Positions 38,988 through 58,838 of a stretch of 64,000 nt of DNA are shown in pieces. Within the stretch, counting starts at the first letter, position 1; every line of letters begins with the position of its first letter. Made by a program: the position numbers and the translations under genes. Source of the DNA: Nematostella vectensis (lineage: Eukaryota; Cnidaria; Anthozoa; Actiniaria; Edwardsiidae); NCBI RefSeq assembly GCF_932526225.1, contig NC_064040.1, positions 12,624,856 through 12,688,855 of the forward strand, in the 5' to 3' direction. The notes under the pieces were generated by a model. It searched no databases, was not told the DNA's origin, and saw only the letters and a list, made by a program, of their open reading frames with translations.

Positions 38988-39965
38988 CTAACTACTGGCC
39001 TGAATGGAAGCACGTAGCTGGGAAGCAAGCGCCAATTTTGATTGATTACTAAATTCTAAATACAATTTGTAAGAGTCACTAGCCCAATCACCATACAACT
39101 GTATCAATTCCCCTGGTACTCCGTGGTTAAACGCCCAAGAGGCACAGCCGCGTCGAAATGAGTGACCCCGATATGAGTCAGCATGAGCAACCCCCACTGA
39201 GCAAAGCGCCAGACGAAATTCGGTAACAAAACGGGACTTCGTCAAAGCAAACGGGCCTGAATGACCAAGCAATAAAAACAGCGGTTTGCGTGCAGAAGCG
39301 GGTACCAGGCGAATCATGTTGTTATAGGCAGCGACCGGACATAATAACGAGCCTGGAATACGTAACAGAGGAATGTGTAATCGACGCTGACCGAACTGAA
39401 TAGTTTTTGTATGCTTAAACGTGACGATAAGCCCGTGTTCGTTACACAAAACATCACCCCGTGTGAGATTGCGGGTAGGATAAAATGCCTTAATAGAAAG
39501 CGGTACGATATTAGCTATACGCGCCATAAGAAAAAATGCAAAGAAAAATGCGCAATACAATGTAGAAGAGTTAGCATCATGTTGAAAATCTACTGTTCGC
39601 GCAACTAGCAATAAAAGGCTAGGAGTTACCGGTGGAGCCCTCTGAGGTACATGTGGTATCCTACGGGAAACTCCCCGCAGGGCTAGGGATAAACTAAAAT
39701 CCTTAGTAAATGCATAGTCATAACCGGCGAAAAGATGACCCCACTTGACCCCACTTAAATAATTACGAATCGAAGGTGGTGCAATCGAACGACTTAAAAA
39801 CTGTACATAAAGACAGACCGTATCTATGTCTGCTGGTAATGGAGTCAAGTCAAAATATAAGCAAAATAGAAAAAAGGCCTTAAATTGAGTCTTTAAATTA
39901 CTATATGTCCCTGTGCTATAAGCAGCTTGTAATGTCTGTCGTAGATCCTTTTGCAGAGAGGCCAA
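38988..39965 (-). CDS. Ngaro-like tyrosine recombinase
   Basis: 325 residues. Catalytic pattern Arg149 (LMARIANIVPLS), His268-x-x-Arg271 in GHSFRRG, LYGDWAS at 290-296, and Tyr299 or Tyr302 in YKLYLEF as nucleophile. It would integrate the circular DNA intermediate of the element. Length is normal for the family and no lesions are seen. A 54-bp gap separates it from the RT frame. Confidence 0.92.
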   Translation of the reverse strand: MASLQKDLRQTLQAAYSTGTYSNLKTQFKAFFLFCLYFDLTPLPADIDTVCLYVQFLSRSIAPPSIRNYLSGVKWGHLFAGYDYAFTKDFSLSLALRGVSRRIPHVPQRAPPVTPSLLLLVARTVDFQHDANSSTLYCAFFFAFFLMARIANIVPLSIKAFYPTRNLTRGDVLCNEHGLIVTFKHTKTIQFGQRRLHIPLLRIPGSLLCPVAAYNNMIRLVPASARKPLFLLLGHSGPFALTKSRFVTEFRLALCSVGVAHADSYRGHSFRRGCASWAFNHGVPGELIQLYGDWASDSYKLYLEFSNQSKLALASQLRASIQASS

Positions 39966-40019
39966 AGCCGAGGAATCTGCAAGAAAGAGCGAGCGAATAA
40001 GTTACGACTGGAAGGCGAA

Positions 40020-41975
40020 TTACCAAGGAGTCGTGAATGTGAAATGGTCCGATGAGATTGTAACACCCCTACGATTGGCGCAACGAGCGCTCTCCAGGAA
40101 TCGTTCCTTAACAGTGGAGGCAACGGAGCCCCATCTTGAAAGCAAATCTGAATCACAATTCAACACAGACGGTAGGTGAACCGCTCTGATCTCAAAATCA
40201 TAACTCGCTGACAAATAACAAATCTCGCGAAGACAGGAATTCAGGAAGGGATGGCGAGTTCTACCAGAATTCAATACCGTGACAGCAACCTGATTGTCAC
40301 AGCGCACGGTTAAACGGAGTCCCGTCCACCGTTGACCCCACAACTTAAGCGCCACCACAATAGTGAGAAGTTCCAAACAATTTATATCGAGGAACTGAGC
40401 AACAACCACATCCGGAAATGAAGCGTGGAAATATTCATTGTCACAAACGCCTCCACAACCAACCAGGCAAGCGTCTGTAGAAAAAACTTCCCCCGGAGAA
40501 CTCCAAGAGGTAGTTTTAATCATAGATACTCCGTTGTATTCCCGCAGGAAATGACACCACCAAATAATATCCTTGCGAAATTCCGCGGTTAAATTAACGT
40601 GAAGATGATTGTATTGAACTGTTCGTAGCAGACTTAATAAGCGCGAGATAAACACCCGACTCCGACGAACACACTTTGAAACAAACACAAGTTTGCCAAC
40701 TAGGGATTGTAACTCCCGTTTGCGAGCAGTTTTGCGGTTCCTCCAATCATGTAAGAGAAGCTCTAACTCCGCTAGCCGCTCAGGACTAACTGACAACGTA
40801 AATGAATTCGTGTCTACCATCACTCCCAAACACAGCATGAGCGATGAAGGCGGACAAGCTTTGGAAACAGATTCGATCAGTCCCAGAGAGGAGAGAAGAG
40901 TCCCCAACTGCTCAAAATCGGAAGTCGCAGAGCTAGCCTCAGAAACCCCAATGAAATCATCCAAATAATTAAATAAAACTTTTCCTTGCTGTCGATGAAT
41001 CCAAGCTACCGCTGAGGTGGCGCGCTGACATGCCTGAGCAGCAGAGCGTAACCCCATAGTTAAAACAGTGTCAAAGTAATAATGTCCATTCCAAATATAC
41101 CCAAGTAAACGGTAATCGCCGGGATCCACAGGAAACTGCCTATACGCCTGCCGCAGATCCCTCTTATAGAGAAAACAACCCGGGCCAAACTGCACGATCG
41201 CTTCCACAATGTCATCTATAGTGGGATAACAAGTCACGAACGGATCTCCCAGAAAACTATCACACGGAATACCATCATTTACTGAACCGCCCTTAGGCCA
41301 GCTCAAGTCCACAATTACCCTACGTTCTTCAGAATCTCGCTTGGGAACCGTGTTCAACGGTGAAGTAACAAATCCACCCCCGAAGGGAGGATCCGTAAAC
41401 GGCCCAGCGACACGACCAAGCGAGACTTCACGTTGTAAATGCTCTGAAACTTGAGTCGCAAAATTGAGCGCACCCCGGTGAGTGCGAGCATCAAAAATAG
41501 GAACAGTATCGCCAGTGAAACCCACCGGCCAACCAAACTCCAGGAAATCACAAATCATTTGGTCGTCATAATCATACAACAAAGTCCTCCAAGTATTGAT
41601 CTTTAGGGAACTTGGAACGGGCAGGCGAGAAACCACAAAGTTCGGGCGACCAGAACGAAAAACTAACTCATGTGCGTACAAATAAAAATCATTCGCCTGC
41701 TGAGAGTCACGAGGAAAGGCCGTGGAAAAACCACGACAGTCTAAAACACCAGCCTCCACCGGCTGAGGAAAACACACATCATGAATATAATCAGCGCCCG
41801 TGGAAAAGCCACGACAGTCAGGAACTGCAGCCTTTAGCGGCTGGGAGCAAGCATCAGCATTCAAAGCACAAAACGACATATCCGGAAATGAAGCAACAGT
41901 AACGGAAGGAACGCCCCCAATGTCTTGACCAAGGGCGAAGTTTATCAGTTTTTTGATTCCCCTGAAAGCGGACAA
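40020..41975 (-). CDS. Ngaro-like reverse transcriptase and RNase H
   Basis: 651 residues. Reverse transcriptase motifs: VPKRDSEERRVIVDLSWP near 210-227, LYKRDLRQAYRQFPV near 269-283, MGLRSAAQACQR near 307-318, catalytic YLDD at 337-340. RNase H follows with FSTDA (D501), E535, CDNQVAV (D560) and a later Asp near 608-610. The N-terminal part holds two DCRGFST copies (53-59 and 79-85), an internal duplication. Starts inside the gag 3' end in another frame, so it probably needs reinitiation or leaky scanning. No internal stop: potentially functional. Confidence 0.93.
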   Translation of the reverse strand: MSAFRGIKKLINFALGQDIGGVPSVTVASFPDMSFCALNADACSQPLKAAVPDCRGFSTGADYIHDVCFPQPVEAGVLDCRGFSTAFPRDSQQANDFYLYAHELVFRSGRPNFVVSRLPVPSSLKINTWRTLLYDYDDQMICDFLEFGWPVGFTGDTVPIFDARTHRGALNFATQVSEHLQREVSLGRVAGPFTDPPFGGGFVTSPLNTVPKRDSEERRVIVDLSWPKGGSVNDGIPCDSFLGDPFVTCYPTIDDIVEAIVQFGPGCFLYKRDLRQAYRQFPVDPGDYRLLGYIWNGHYYFDTVLTMGLRSAAQACQRATSAVAWIHRQQGKVLFNYLDDFIGVSEASSATSDFEQLGTLLSSLGLIESVSKACPPSSLMLCLGVMVDTNSFTLSVSPERLAELELLLHDWRNRKTARKRELQSLVGKLVFVSKCVRRSRVFISRLLSLLRTVQYNHLHVNLTAEFRKDIIWWCHFLREYNGVSMIKTTSWSSPGEVFSTDACLVGCGGVCDNEYFHASFPDVVVAQFLDINCLELLTIVVALKLWGQRWTGLRLTVRCDNQVAVTVLNSGRTRHPFLNSCLREICYLSASYDFEIRAVHLPSVLNCDSDLLSRWGSVASTVKERFLESARCANRRGVTISSDHFTFTTPW

Positions 41976-42976
41976 TCAGATGAATCCTCTCTATGCGATT
42001 CCTGTTTTCTCGATTGTACCCAACAAGCCGCACAAATATGTTTTACCCATTTACGTTCGCCTCGGACGTAACCATAATGATCCTTGGTATGAATGCACTT
42101 CTCGCGTTGATAATCTCTACAAAACAATGTCGGCCCTGAACTGTAAGACTGCTTTTTCGGCGGTGAAAGTAGCTGACCATGGAGGGTTCTGCTTTCGAGG
42201 TGGGAAAAGGAATCACCCCACTTCAATAAGCCACGTTCGATTTCAAGCAAAACCGCTCCATGGAAGGCAAGCACCGCCTCCCATTCGTATAGCTGTGCGT
42301 GGTACATCAGCGTTACCAAATGTTTGTGTCGTTCGGCGCGCTCGAACGAACTGATCTCTCGTAATTGTAGAATCTGTGCATACCCCGCCACGAATTCTGC
42401 CATGGTAAGACGTTCGTAAGTTATCTCCTGACTAGCACGAGTCAAGGAAAGAAAACGTTGCGGCCACAACTGTTTAACTACAACTTCTGAAGTTGGACGG
42501 TCTTCCTTGCCAGACTTCAACTTACCAGCTTTATTTGGCTTCCGTAACGGAGAGGAAGCCAGCGCACCCATATCAGCTTCCTCATCGGACTCACTGGATG
42601 CAATGGGCAGAACATGAGCCACACGTCGATCCGCCGCGTCGGCCAAGTCATCCATGGCTCTAAGCTCGGGCAAAGTAACCGTCGTCGCACGGCGCGGCGA
42701 TACATCTTTAGAAGATCGCGACGACGAAGCAACGTCGGAGGGCGGCAAGGAATGGGACTGACGACTGCTAGCATGATCGGCCTTCAAACTTTGAACCTCG
42801 GCCGTGAGAGTTTGAACAGCGGCGGCGAGCGAATTCAACAGTTCGTCGTTCCGTGTAGTAGAATTGCCCCGAATTTCGGGAACGCCCCCAGGACCGTCAC
42901 AATGTTTCCCTGGCACGCCAAAATCATGATCATTTACTGGCTTCTTGCAGCCTGGACATTTCTTTTCTCGCGGCAT
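41945..42976 (-). CDS. Ngaro-like gag protein
   Basis: 343 residues from the ATG at 42976 (MPREKKCPGC); the frame stays open to 43030 into the terminal repeat, but the later Met is more plausible. The N terminus has CPGC and later KHC, a zinc-knuckle-like set. The middle is Ser/Arg-rich. The C terminus has CRDYQREKC, then H, then HICAACW, the zinc-finger style of DIRS-order gag proteins. It likely packages the element RNA. The end overlaps the pol frame by 31 bp. Confidence 0.8.
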   Translation of the reverse strand: MPREKKCPGCKKPVNDHDFGVPGKHCDGPGGVPEIRGNSTTRNDELLNSLAAAVQTLTAEVQSLKADHASSRQSHSLPPSDVASSSRSSKDVSPRRATTVTLPELRAMDDLADAADRRVAHVLPIASSESDEEADMGALASSPLRKPNKAGKLKSGKEDRPTSEVVVKQLWPQRFLSLTRASQEITYERLTMAEFVAGYAQILQLREISSFERAERHKHLVTLMYHAQLYEWEAVLAFHGAVLLEIERGLLKWGDSFSHLESRTLHGQLLSPPKKQSYSSGPTLFCRDYQREKCIHTKDHYGYVRGERKWVKHICAACWVQSRKQESHREDSSDCPLSGESKN

Positions 42977-42994
42977 CGTAACAGTGGAAAAAAC

Positions 42995-43148
42995 AATATG
43001 AGCTTGATATATAAACGTTGAAAAGAACAAAGAATTATAGCGTGAAGCTGTGAACGTGTGCTAGCAATCAAGACTAGAGATAACTGAAATACAATATGCT
43101 GGCTTGAGCAATTAATCCCTTTAAGCTAGGTGCCCAAAGGGGGGTAAA
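42995..43148 (-). repeat. Ngaro-like terminal repeat, left end (coding sense)
   Basis: 154 bp, matching the internal copy 38675-38828 without a difference that I noticed. Confidence 0.9.
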
Positions 43149-44129
43149 ACATCTAAAGGCATCACTGACAGTGCTAAAACGCTAACTTCTAATTTCAAAC
43201 CAAACCCTTTCATTGATCTATGTTTGGGGTAGAGAGGAAGCAAAGAATATCAATTGACTAAAAAATAGTCGAAGGGAGAGGAGATATAAAGGGAATTGAC
43301 TCAACTTGAAAAGTTTGTTGAAAAAAATATAACAGTAATGAAAATAATTTTAGCATTTCTTGACATTTCCCCTTTTCCATTATCTTAACCCTTTCACCAC
43401 CACAGGCCTCTAAAGGACCATGTCTATGCTATCCAAGCTATGTGAACAGAATTCGATTATTGAAAAAGAACAGGTTGTTGCTAGTGTTATAAAGTTTAAG
43501 TATCTTGCCCTAAAACACCCTTCCCCTTAATAAAAGTTCCATTAATGTACATTTGTAAAGCTACATTCTGACAAGCTTTGTCTTTGTGAAGAACAAGTAA
43601 TGGATGAAACAGGATTTTAAAGATAGAATATAGTGTCAGACACAATTTTAGATAAGATGCAATACTGAAGTTTTAATGTACCATTTTAAGTGGTGATTTT
43701 CCATCCCCATGGGAATTAATATCTACAAATATACATCCAGTAATGCATTATATTTTTGGTGTTTTTAGAAACCCTGGATCCAACCATTCCAATGAAATAA
43801 ATCTAAACCTTTAAAATAAATGTAATGGAAAAGAGACTTGGAAAGAAAATCCTAAAAAGAAGATATAATTAAGTGAAAGTACTAAATGAAAATTTCTAAT
43901 TTAAAAATCAAATCTGTTCATTAATTTATTTTTGGTGAAGAGGGAAATAGCAAAGAGCGTCAATTGCATAAAAATAGTCAACAGGGAAAAGGAAAAGAAA
44001 GAAATATGACTCTTCTTTAAATGTTTGAAAAGAAAATATAATAACAATAATGTGATAATTATATTCAGTACTTTCCTAAAATATCCCCATTCCCATTATC
44101 TTTAGGTTAATAGAAAACTGTTTTCGTTT

Positions 44130-44485
44130 CAGATTTATTATGATGAAGGCCGGCATCAGATCTTTAAAGGACAGAAGAGCCGAACTCTGCAAAGAGTTTA
44201 TGAGAAGCTTACGTAGGGACAATCCATTACATCAGATTGCCTCGCCGAGAACCACAAAGCCACTACACCAATATAATTTAAGAGCAGATAGAAAGATCGT
44301 ACCCACCCTTTGCAACACTAACAGGCTGGCGGACTTTGTCACTGTTAAATTTGTGGAATTTCTCAAAGTCATGTAATTATTTGTATTTTATGTAAGTTAG
44401 TATTTATATTCCGTGTGCACAGACACAGGGTATTTCAGATTAATCTGCAAGTGGTACAATAAACTATCTATCATAAAAAAAATAT
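44130..44485 (+). pseudogene. 5'-truncated LINE, last reverse transcriptase codons and 3' UTR
   Basis: The frame 44140-44376 reads AGIRSLKDRRAELCKEFMRS, LHQYNLRADRKIVP, CNTNRLADFVTVKF, the usual C-terminal end of CR1/L2-like retrotransposons. A short 3' UTR runs into TATC and then the CATC array. Confidence 0.8.
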
Positions 44486-44497
44486 CTATCTATCTAT

Positions 44498-45438
44498 CCA
44501 TCCATCCATCCATCCATCCATCCATCCATCCATCCATCCATCCATCCATCCATCCATCCATCCATCCATCCATCCATCCATCCATCCATCCATCCATCCA
44601 TCCATCCATCCATCCATCCATCCATCCATCCATCCATCCATCCATCCATCCATCCATCCATCCATCCATCCATCCATCCATCCATCCATCCATCCATCCA
44701 TCCATCCATCCATCCATCCATCCATCCATCCATCCATCCATCCATCCATCCATCCATCCATCCATCCATCCATCCATCCATCCATCCATCCATCCATCCA
44801 TCCATCCATCCATCCATCCATCCATCCATCCATCCATCCATCCATCCATCCATCCATCCATCCATCCATCCATCCATCCATCCATCCATCCATCCATCCA
44901 TCCATCCATCCATCCATCCATCCATCCATCCATCCATCCATCCATCCATCCATCCATCCATCCATCCATCCATCCATCCATCCATCCATCCATCCATCCA
45001 TCCATCCATCCATCCATCCATCCATCCATCCATCCATCCATCCATCCATCCATCCATCCATCCATCCATCCATCCATCCATCCATCCATCCATCCATCCA
45101 TCCATCCATCCATCCATCCATCCATCCATCCATCCATCCATCCATCCATCCATCCATCCATCCATCCATCCATCCATCCATCCATCCATCCATCCATCCA
45201 TCCATCCATCCATCCATCCATCCATCCATCCATCCATCCATCCATCCATCCATCCATCCATCCATCCATCCATCCATCCATCCATCCATCCATCCATCCA
45301 TCCATCCATCCATCCATCCATCCATCCATCCATCCATCCATCCATCCATCCATCCATCCATCCATCCATCCATCCATCCATCCATCCATCCATCCATCCA
45401 TCCATCCATCCATCCATCCATCCATCCATCCATCCATC
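44498..45438. repeat. (CATC)n microsatellite, about 235 units
   Basis: About 941 bp without an interruption that I can see, with TATC at both edges. The Ser-Ile-His-Pro and Met-Asp-Gly-Trp frames are artefacts. Confidence 0.97.
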
Positions 45439-46919
45439 TATCTAAAAAGCAAAGTTATGTTTTGAGGTTTATATAATATAAGTATCTTATTCTAAAAAAA
45501 CCTATTGAGTCTGTACTGCTGAATCACATAGTAATGCCCTACTCATTTGAGCCCCCTCCCTTATGGTCCTGGGGAAGTCAGGGGTTAATGTGGGTTTTTT
45601 TAACCAGAATATATCAAGAGGGGTGGTGCTATTGACTGTTTTTGACTCTTAACTTGGAAACAAAATTTTTAAAAAGTCTAATCCAACACCCTTTCCTGGG
45701 ACCATGTGTGTGGGGGTATCAAATGAATAAGAACTCCCTACTGTTATCTTTCAAGACATGGTTTTCAATTCTCATGTCTTCCAGTCTTTAGCATTCATCT
45801 TGGCCCTCAGGTAGTCCCTGGTTCATAAAAGAGTGACAGTTCTTTCAAAACAATCTTTTCATCAAGACATTTATAATCTGACTAATTTCCACAAATATTT
45901 GAAAAAAAAATTAATAAACACATGAGATGTAAGATGCAGACAATAACAATACATATTGGCAATAGGGGTTGAATTTTGTTTCATCATCATCCTCGGTAAG
46001 GAAAATCTCTCTTGTAAGCTTAAGTTGAAAAAGTTGCTGTATCTTCTAAGGATATGTACTTCCTTGGATTAAGAGCCCAGGATATAAAGACAAGAGCGGT
46101 CTTTTTTACCAGTATATGACAAATGCAACATGATATTGGTTAGCCTTTATGAAATATTTCAACAAAATCAAATACATAGATAGAACAATGAATGTCAAAA
46201 CAAAAGGTGTTATGCTCAAATAATTTGATTACTAACTTAAGTACTCGCATTCTCAAAGCAAACAAAAAGGACAACAAAAAGCCCAATAACTGTCATATCC
46301 TCAATAGACAATACAAATCGTCGTCCGAAACTCACCTTGCATTGTTTTTGTCGCTTTCTTGTGGCTGTGTTCGCTTTTTAATGTGAACTATTACTTACTT
46401 AAATTTACTAGCTAAAACCAGACATATCCTTAATAAATCTTGGCGTGAATGAATGTTAGTAGATCTCCTCTAGTTGACTTTATCCTTAAGTCACAAAATT
46501 TGAGGCAAAAAGAAATGACAAGAACTTTAGCTCCGTGCTTGTATTTAGCCGCCATTACGGGGCCGAGTGAGGCCTGGGAGTTGCGCGGATGACTGACTGG
46601 CGAGTGACACCACCGGGTACCCGCGCAATGACCACAAAACCAAGTCGCGTAGTTATACCATATTTCTATACCTATGGAGCTCCGCGCTGGCTCCGCTAAT
46701 ATATTTCTATACGACTTGACTTGTTACGCGTACGTTTGCTAAGTAGTCAATAAAGCCTAGCTTACAGGTTCTTCGCCTTGAGAGCCCCAAGGAAGTGTGG
46801 AGTGTCCGTAGAGGACATTATGCTGTTCTTCGTGAGATTTGTCTTAGAATACACTGCCCCAGTTTTCGATAGCCTGCCATCCTATATATATTTCATAGAG
46901 CATGTTCAGCAACGGGCAT
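45439..46919. other. Intergenic, nothing recognised
   Basis: The first 60 bp resemble 43460-43515, hinting at a third piece of the 736-bp repeat. No gene supported. Confidence 0.45.
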
Positions 46920-47150
46920 TGCGCATTATAATCCCTAGTGCAGGACCTTAGACAGGGGGGGGGGGGATTCTGTAATTCGAAACACACCTACACTCGACTT
47001 GATAGTCCGCTCTAATTAAGAAACAATTGAGTACCACTACGAGCTAGGACCAGCTACCTAATAGTGAATGGTCCATTAAATACGTAAACGAACAAACCTC
47101 AACAGCCCCGCCCCCCTTCCCCGCTCTAAATTTTGGCTATACGGTTTTGT
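46920..47150. repeat. Dispersed repeat with G-run (relative at 61480-61670)
   Basis: Shares a G-run, CACTCGACT, GCTCTAA, GAGCTA, AATGGTCC and AAACGAA in the same order with 61480-61670. Confidence 0.6.
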
Positions 47151-48577
47151 AGGTGTCACTTATGATGTCGCACTAGCCAGGCTAAATATCGAGACGCTTT
47201 CGTTACGCCAATGTCCCTAATTCCCTCTATCCTTCCCCATTCACATCCCAATTAAAAAATCATTATCATCGCCATCATAATCCCTCCTCCATCCTTCCTG
47301 GTAGATACAAAAAATCTACCAGAAAAAAATAACAAAACATGATGATAACGTGATGGGTTTATGAAGGTTTCTGTTGGTGTCGGAAGGTTTTTTTTCGTGG
47401 GTGTGTTTGTGCAGGATACTTATTTCGTGACCGGCCATGTTGATTTTTCTTTGCTTTCCCACTGCACGATTTTTTTTTCTTAAATTATGGGTAAGCTCGT
47501 TTATTTGTTTTTCTAGTAATCCTGCTCCTCCCTAAAAAGAATGGTCAGTCATTTAATAAAAGTAAAAAGGTAATAGTAATAGATAAAAGTATTGTGTGTG
47601 GAGAAGAAAAAGTAGGTGGAGCAATCTACTTACGGGGCCTTTTCAATCCTTAAATTGGCTTCTTGTATAAAAGAATGCAAAATCCTAAAATCATTTGATA
47701 TTAGATGAGGTACATCTCTCAAATTGGAATAAAAACTATTAGCGAGACTATAAACAAAATCGAAAGATAATTAAATTGGCGGCAAAATGGTGATGGATAA
47801 TGATCAGCTTGGTCAGTTTTGTCTGATTTTGTCTGCACCATATTTCATCTCATAATAGCAAATACAACCAGTCAACAGGAAAGCACAAACTGAGCACTGC
47901 ACCGCTCATTGAAATATTCGTGTTAATAACAGTGCAAACATTCTACCCCTCAAGCGCCTTACAACTTGATTGCGACTAATGGCCCATGACGACAAAATAA
48001 GGCCTAGAAAATACGAGACATGGAACCATAATACGTACCACACCAACAGTCTCCTTTCATAGGTTGAGTACATAGATACCGTGGCATGGGAAACGGCACT
48101 ATGAAGGTCGAAAATTTGAATAAAAGAATGAAAATTGATATATAAAACCCAAGGTACATTTATGATATGCAGGAATCTAACTAAGCGCATTCCCCGATGA
48201 AATGATAATTGGGCTCTAGACGTTTTTTAAAAACAACTTCAAGGACAAAGTCGAATCAAATTAGAAAAAAAGAAAACACGATATTTAGTATGGGATGCAA
48301 TGTCCATTTTTTATTGTTTTATTGTTTATTATTTTGTTATTTATATTTTGGTTGTTGTTTTGAATGTTTAACAGCCTGGGGTTCGTAATTTATTGTGACG
48401 CATTAACACTTTCTTGTGTTCAATGAACCAGGCAAAAAAACATCGAACCACGTAAAACAAAATTCCTCCAAAGAGCCTCAAAACTCACGGCGTCAGAGAC
48501 ATGCTTCGGAAATAGTCTTAGTGCCTCTGTAAAGCGCCAAACATAGTAAAGTATTTAGGCGTTGGCATTATTCCAAA
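47151..48577. other. Upstream region of gene C
   Basis: AT-rich; probable promoter and 5' UTR lie here but no element could be fixed. A 94-residue minus-strand frame (47906-48190) has no recognisable domain. Confidence 0.45.
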
Positions 48578-57431
<8,854 letters not shown>

Positions 57432-57524
57432 GGATGACACAGACATTTGTTATGCATCCACTAAGTGCTGTTGGTAGCCCCACTTATTTTATTGATTAAA
57501 TTCAGCTGACATACTTCCATTGAA

Positions 57525-57700
57525 TATGCCATTCCAGCTATAAGTTTGCGCGCGCATAACCATAGAAACCTACCTCAACTACCAGAATGCAGCGCGCGCT
57601 TTTTTAAGCTTACATCAAACGAAGCGCGCGCTGCATGCCGGTAGTTGAGGTACGTTCCCATGGTGAGTTCGCGCGCATGCTTTAAACTGGAATGGCCTAT
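57525..57700. mobile_element. GCGCGC-rich palindromic MITE downstream of gene C (complete)
   Basis: Left end TATGCCATTCCAG pairs with right end CTGGAATGGCCTAT, giving arms of about 75 bp. Confidence 0.72.
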
Positions 57701-57886
57701 TTTAAGGCCCTTCGACAATTGCAGGCGCGAAACCAGGATCGGCTGAGGAGACCTGCGCCGTCAAAGGTATTATAAGGAAAAAGCACAGTATGTGAATATA
57801 CCTTTATAAGGAATGACCCTTTTTGGTCGCATAGGGGGGATACGCGAGAAACCCACCCTGTATATGTGCCTGAATTATTTTACGTT

Positions 57887-58587
57887 TTTTGTGACATGAA
57901 AGTATACGATCACTAACTTTGCACAACACTATCACATACCATCATAATAAGTGTAGCTTCTTTATAAAAGTGCGTAAATGTATAGTCAATGTTAGTCAAT
58001 ACTCAAGAATATAAAATAATAATCAAGAATATAAAATAATAAATAAAATTGTTTATAAGTTTTTATTGATTCTCAAATGAAAAAACTCCTACCAGACGAT
58101 AGAATTTTTGAGTGATACCGAACTATACCCGCTGCTACGGAACTACTACCACTATCTGCAAACAAAAAACAGCATATAAATCAATAAAATTTGAAAATGT
58201 GTAGTCTTTTCTGTGCATATCATATGCATAAGTGAATTTGTAGTCGTCTGAGAAAAAAACAACATGAGCATTGGGCCCCCCTCAAAAAAAGAAAATACAA
58301 TAATACAATCTTAATATGAAGTGATACGGACCCGCTTATCGTAATGTACCTACCTATATAAAGTAAATTCTTTCTTGTTTTCACAACACAAGATTTATTC
58401 CACACGAGTTTACCCGGCTATTATTTCACTGCAAAAATGGTCATACAACACAATTTAAGGGATTCACAGTAAATACATATATGTATAAATAAACAAGTAT
58501 ACTTACATTCAGGGTGCCAAATCCAAAGGAATTACAGCAATTCAACGACAAATAATTCTATAATTTTAAAAAAATACTCCGACTTCT
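57887..58587. other. 701-bp stretch present downstream of C but not A
   Basis: Relative to A the sequence breaks after ACGTT (A 9775, C 57886) and resumes at AAAAACAAACTC (58588). No ends or coding frame typical of a known element were seen; insertion in C or deletion in A are both possible. Confidence 0.65.
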
Positions 58588-58838
58588 AAAAACAAACTCA
58601 TTTCTCGTTCCCCGTCCGCTGCTGGGCGCCCCTAGGTAGAGAAGGGGCCACAGGCATACCGCGCAGGAAAACGTCACAACATCCCGCCCCCAATGAACGA
58701 CCCGGGGGCGCGTTCATAACCATGCTCGAAGATCCAGCGTACTTTGCGGGCGCTCTCAAGGGTCACTGCCGCAGAAGAGCCACTGAAAAAATTTCCTAGT
58801 AAGACTAGTTCTGTGGGCGTGACTCGTAGGAAGCTTAA

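Larger units (their letters stand above)
38515..43148 (-). mobile_element. Ngaro-like tyrosine-recombinase retrotransposon (DIRS order), apparently intact
   Basis: 4634 bp with three open frames in order gag, RT/RNase H, tyrosine recombinase on the minus strand, bounded by split direct repeats. On the minus strand the left end (42995-43148) recurs internally at 38675-38828, and the right end (38515-38640) recurs at 38826-38951. This left end, genes, interleaved internal copies, right end arrangement is that of Ngaro/PAT-type elements. No methyltransferase domain is present, favouring Ngaro or PAT over DIRS1. The repeat pairs match almost perfectly, indicating a recent insertion. As expected for recombinase insertion, no target duplication is seen. 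Confidence 0.9.
38140..44117. repeat. 736-bp tandem duplication interrupted by the Ngaro-like element
   Basis: Unit 1 is 38140-38514 plus 43149-43504; unit 2 is about 43505-44117. Shared pieces include GACAAGCTTT (38206 and 43571 regions), AATCCTAAAA at the insertion point and the run AAATAGTC. The units are diverged (about 70-75%). Confidence 0.72.

Noticed and set aside
38505-43160. Target-site duplication for the Ngaro-like element
   Set aside because: Short A-runs at both flanks look alike but are not a convincing duplication. Recombinase-type elements normally make none.
44413-45465. Ser-Ile-His-Pro and Met-Asp-Gly-Trp polypeptide frames
   Set aside because: Any frame through a perfect tetranucleotide array is open. 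No gene context.
47906-48190. 94-residue hydrophobic minus-strand frame
   Set aside because: No recognisable family, no paralogue, AT-rich context; chance frame.
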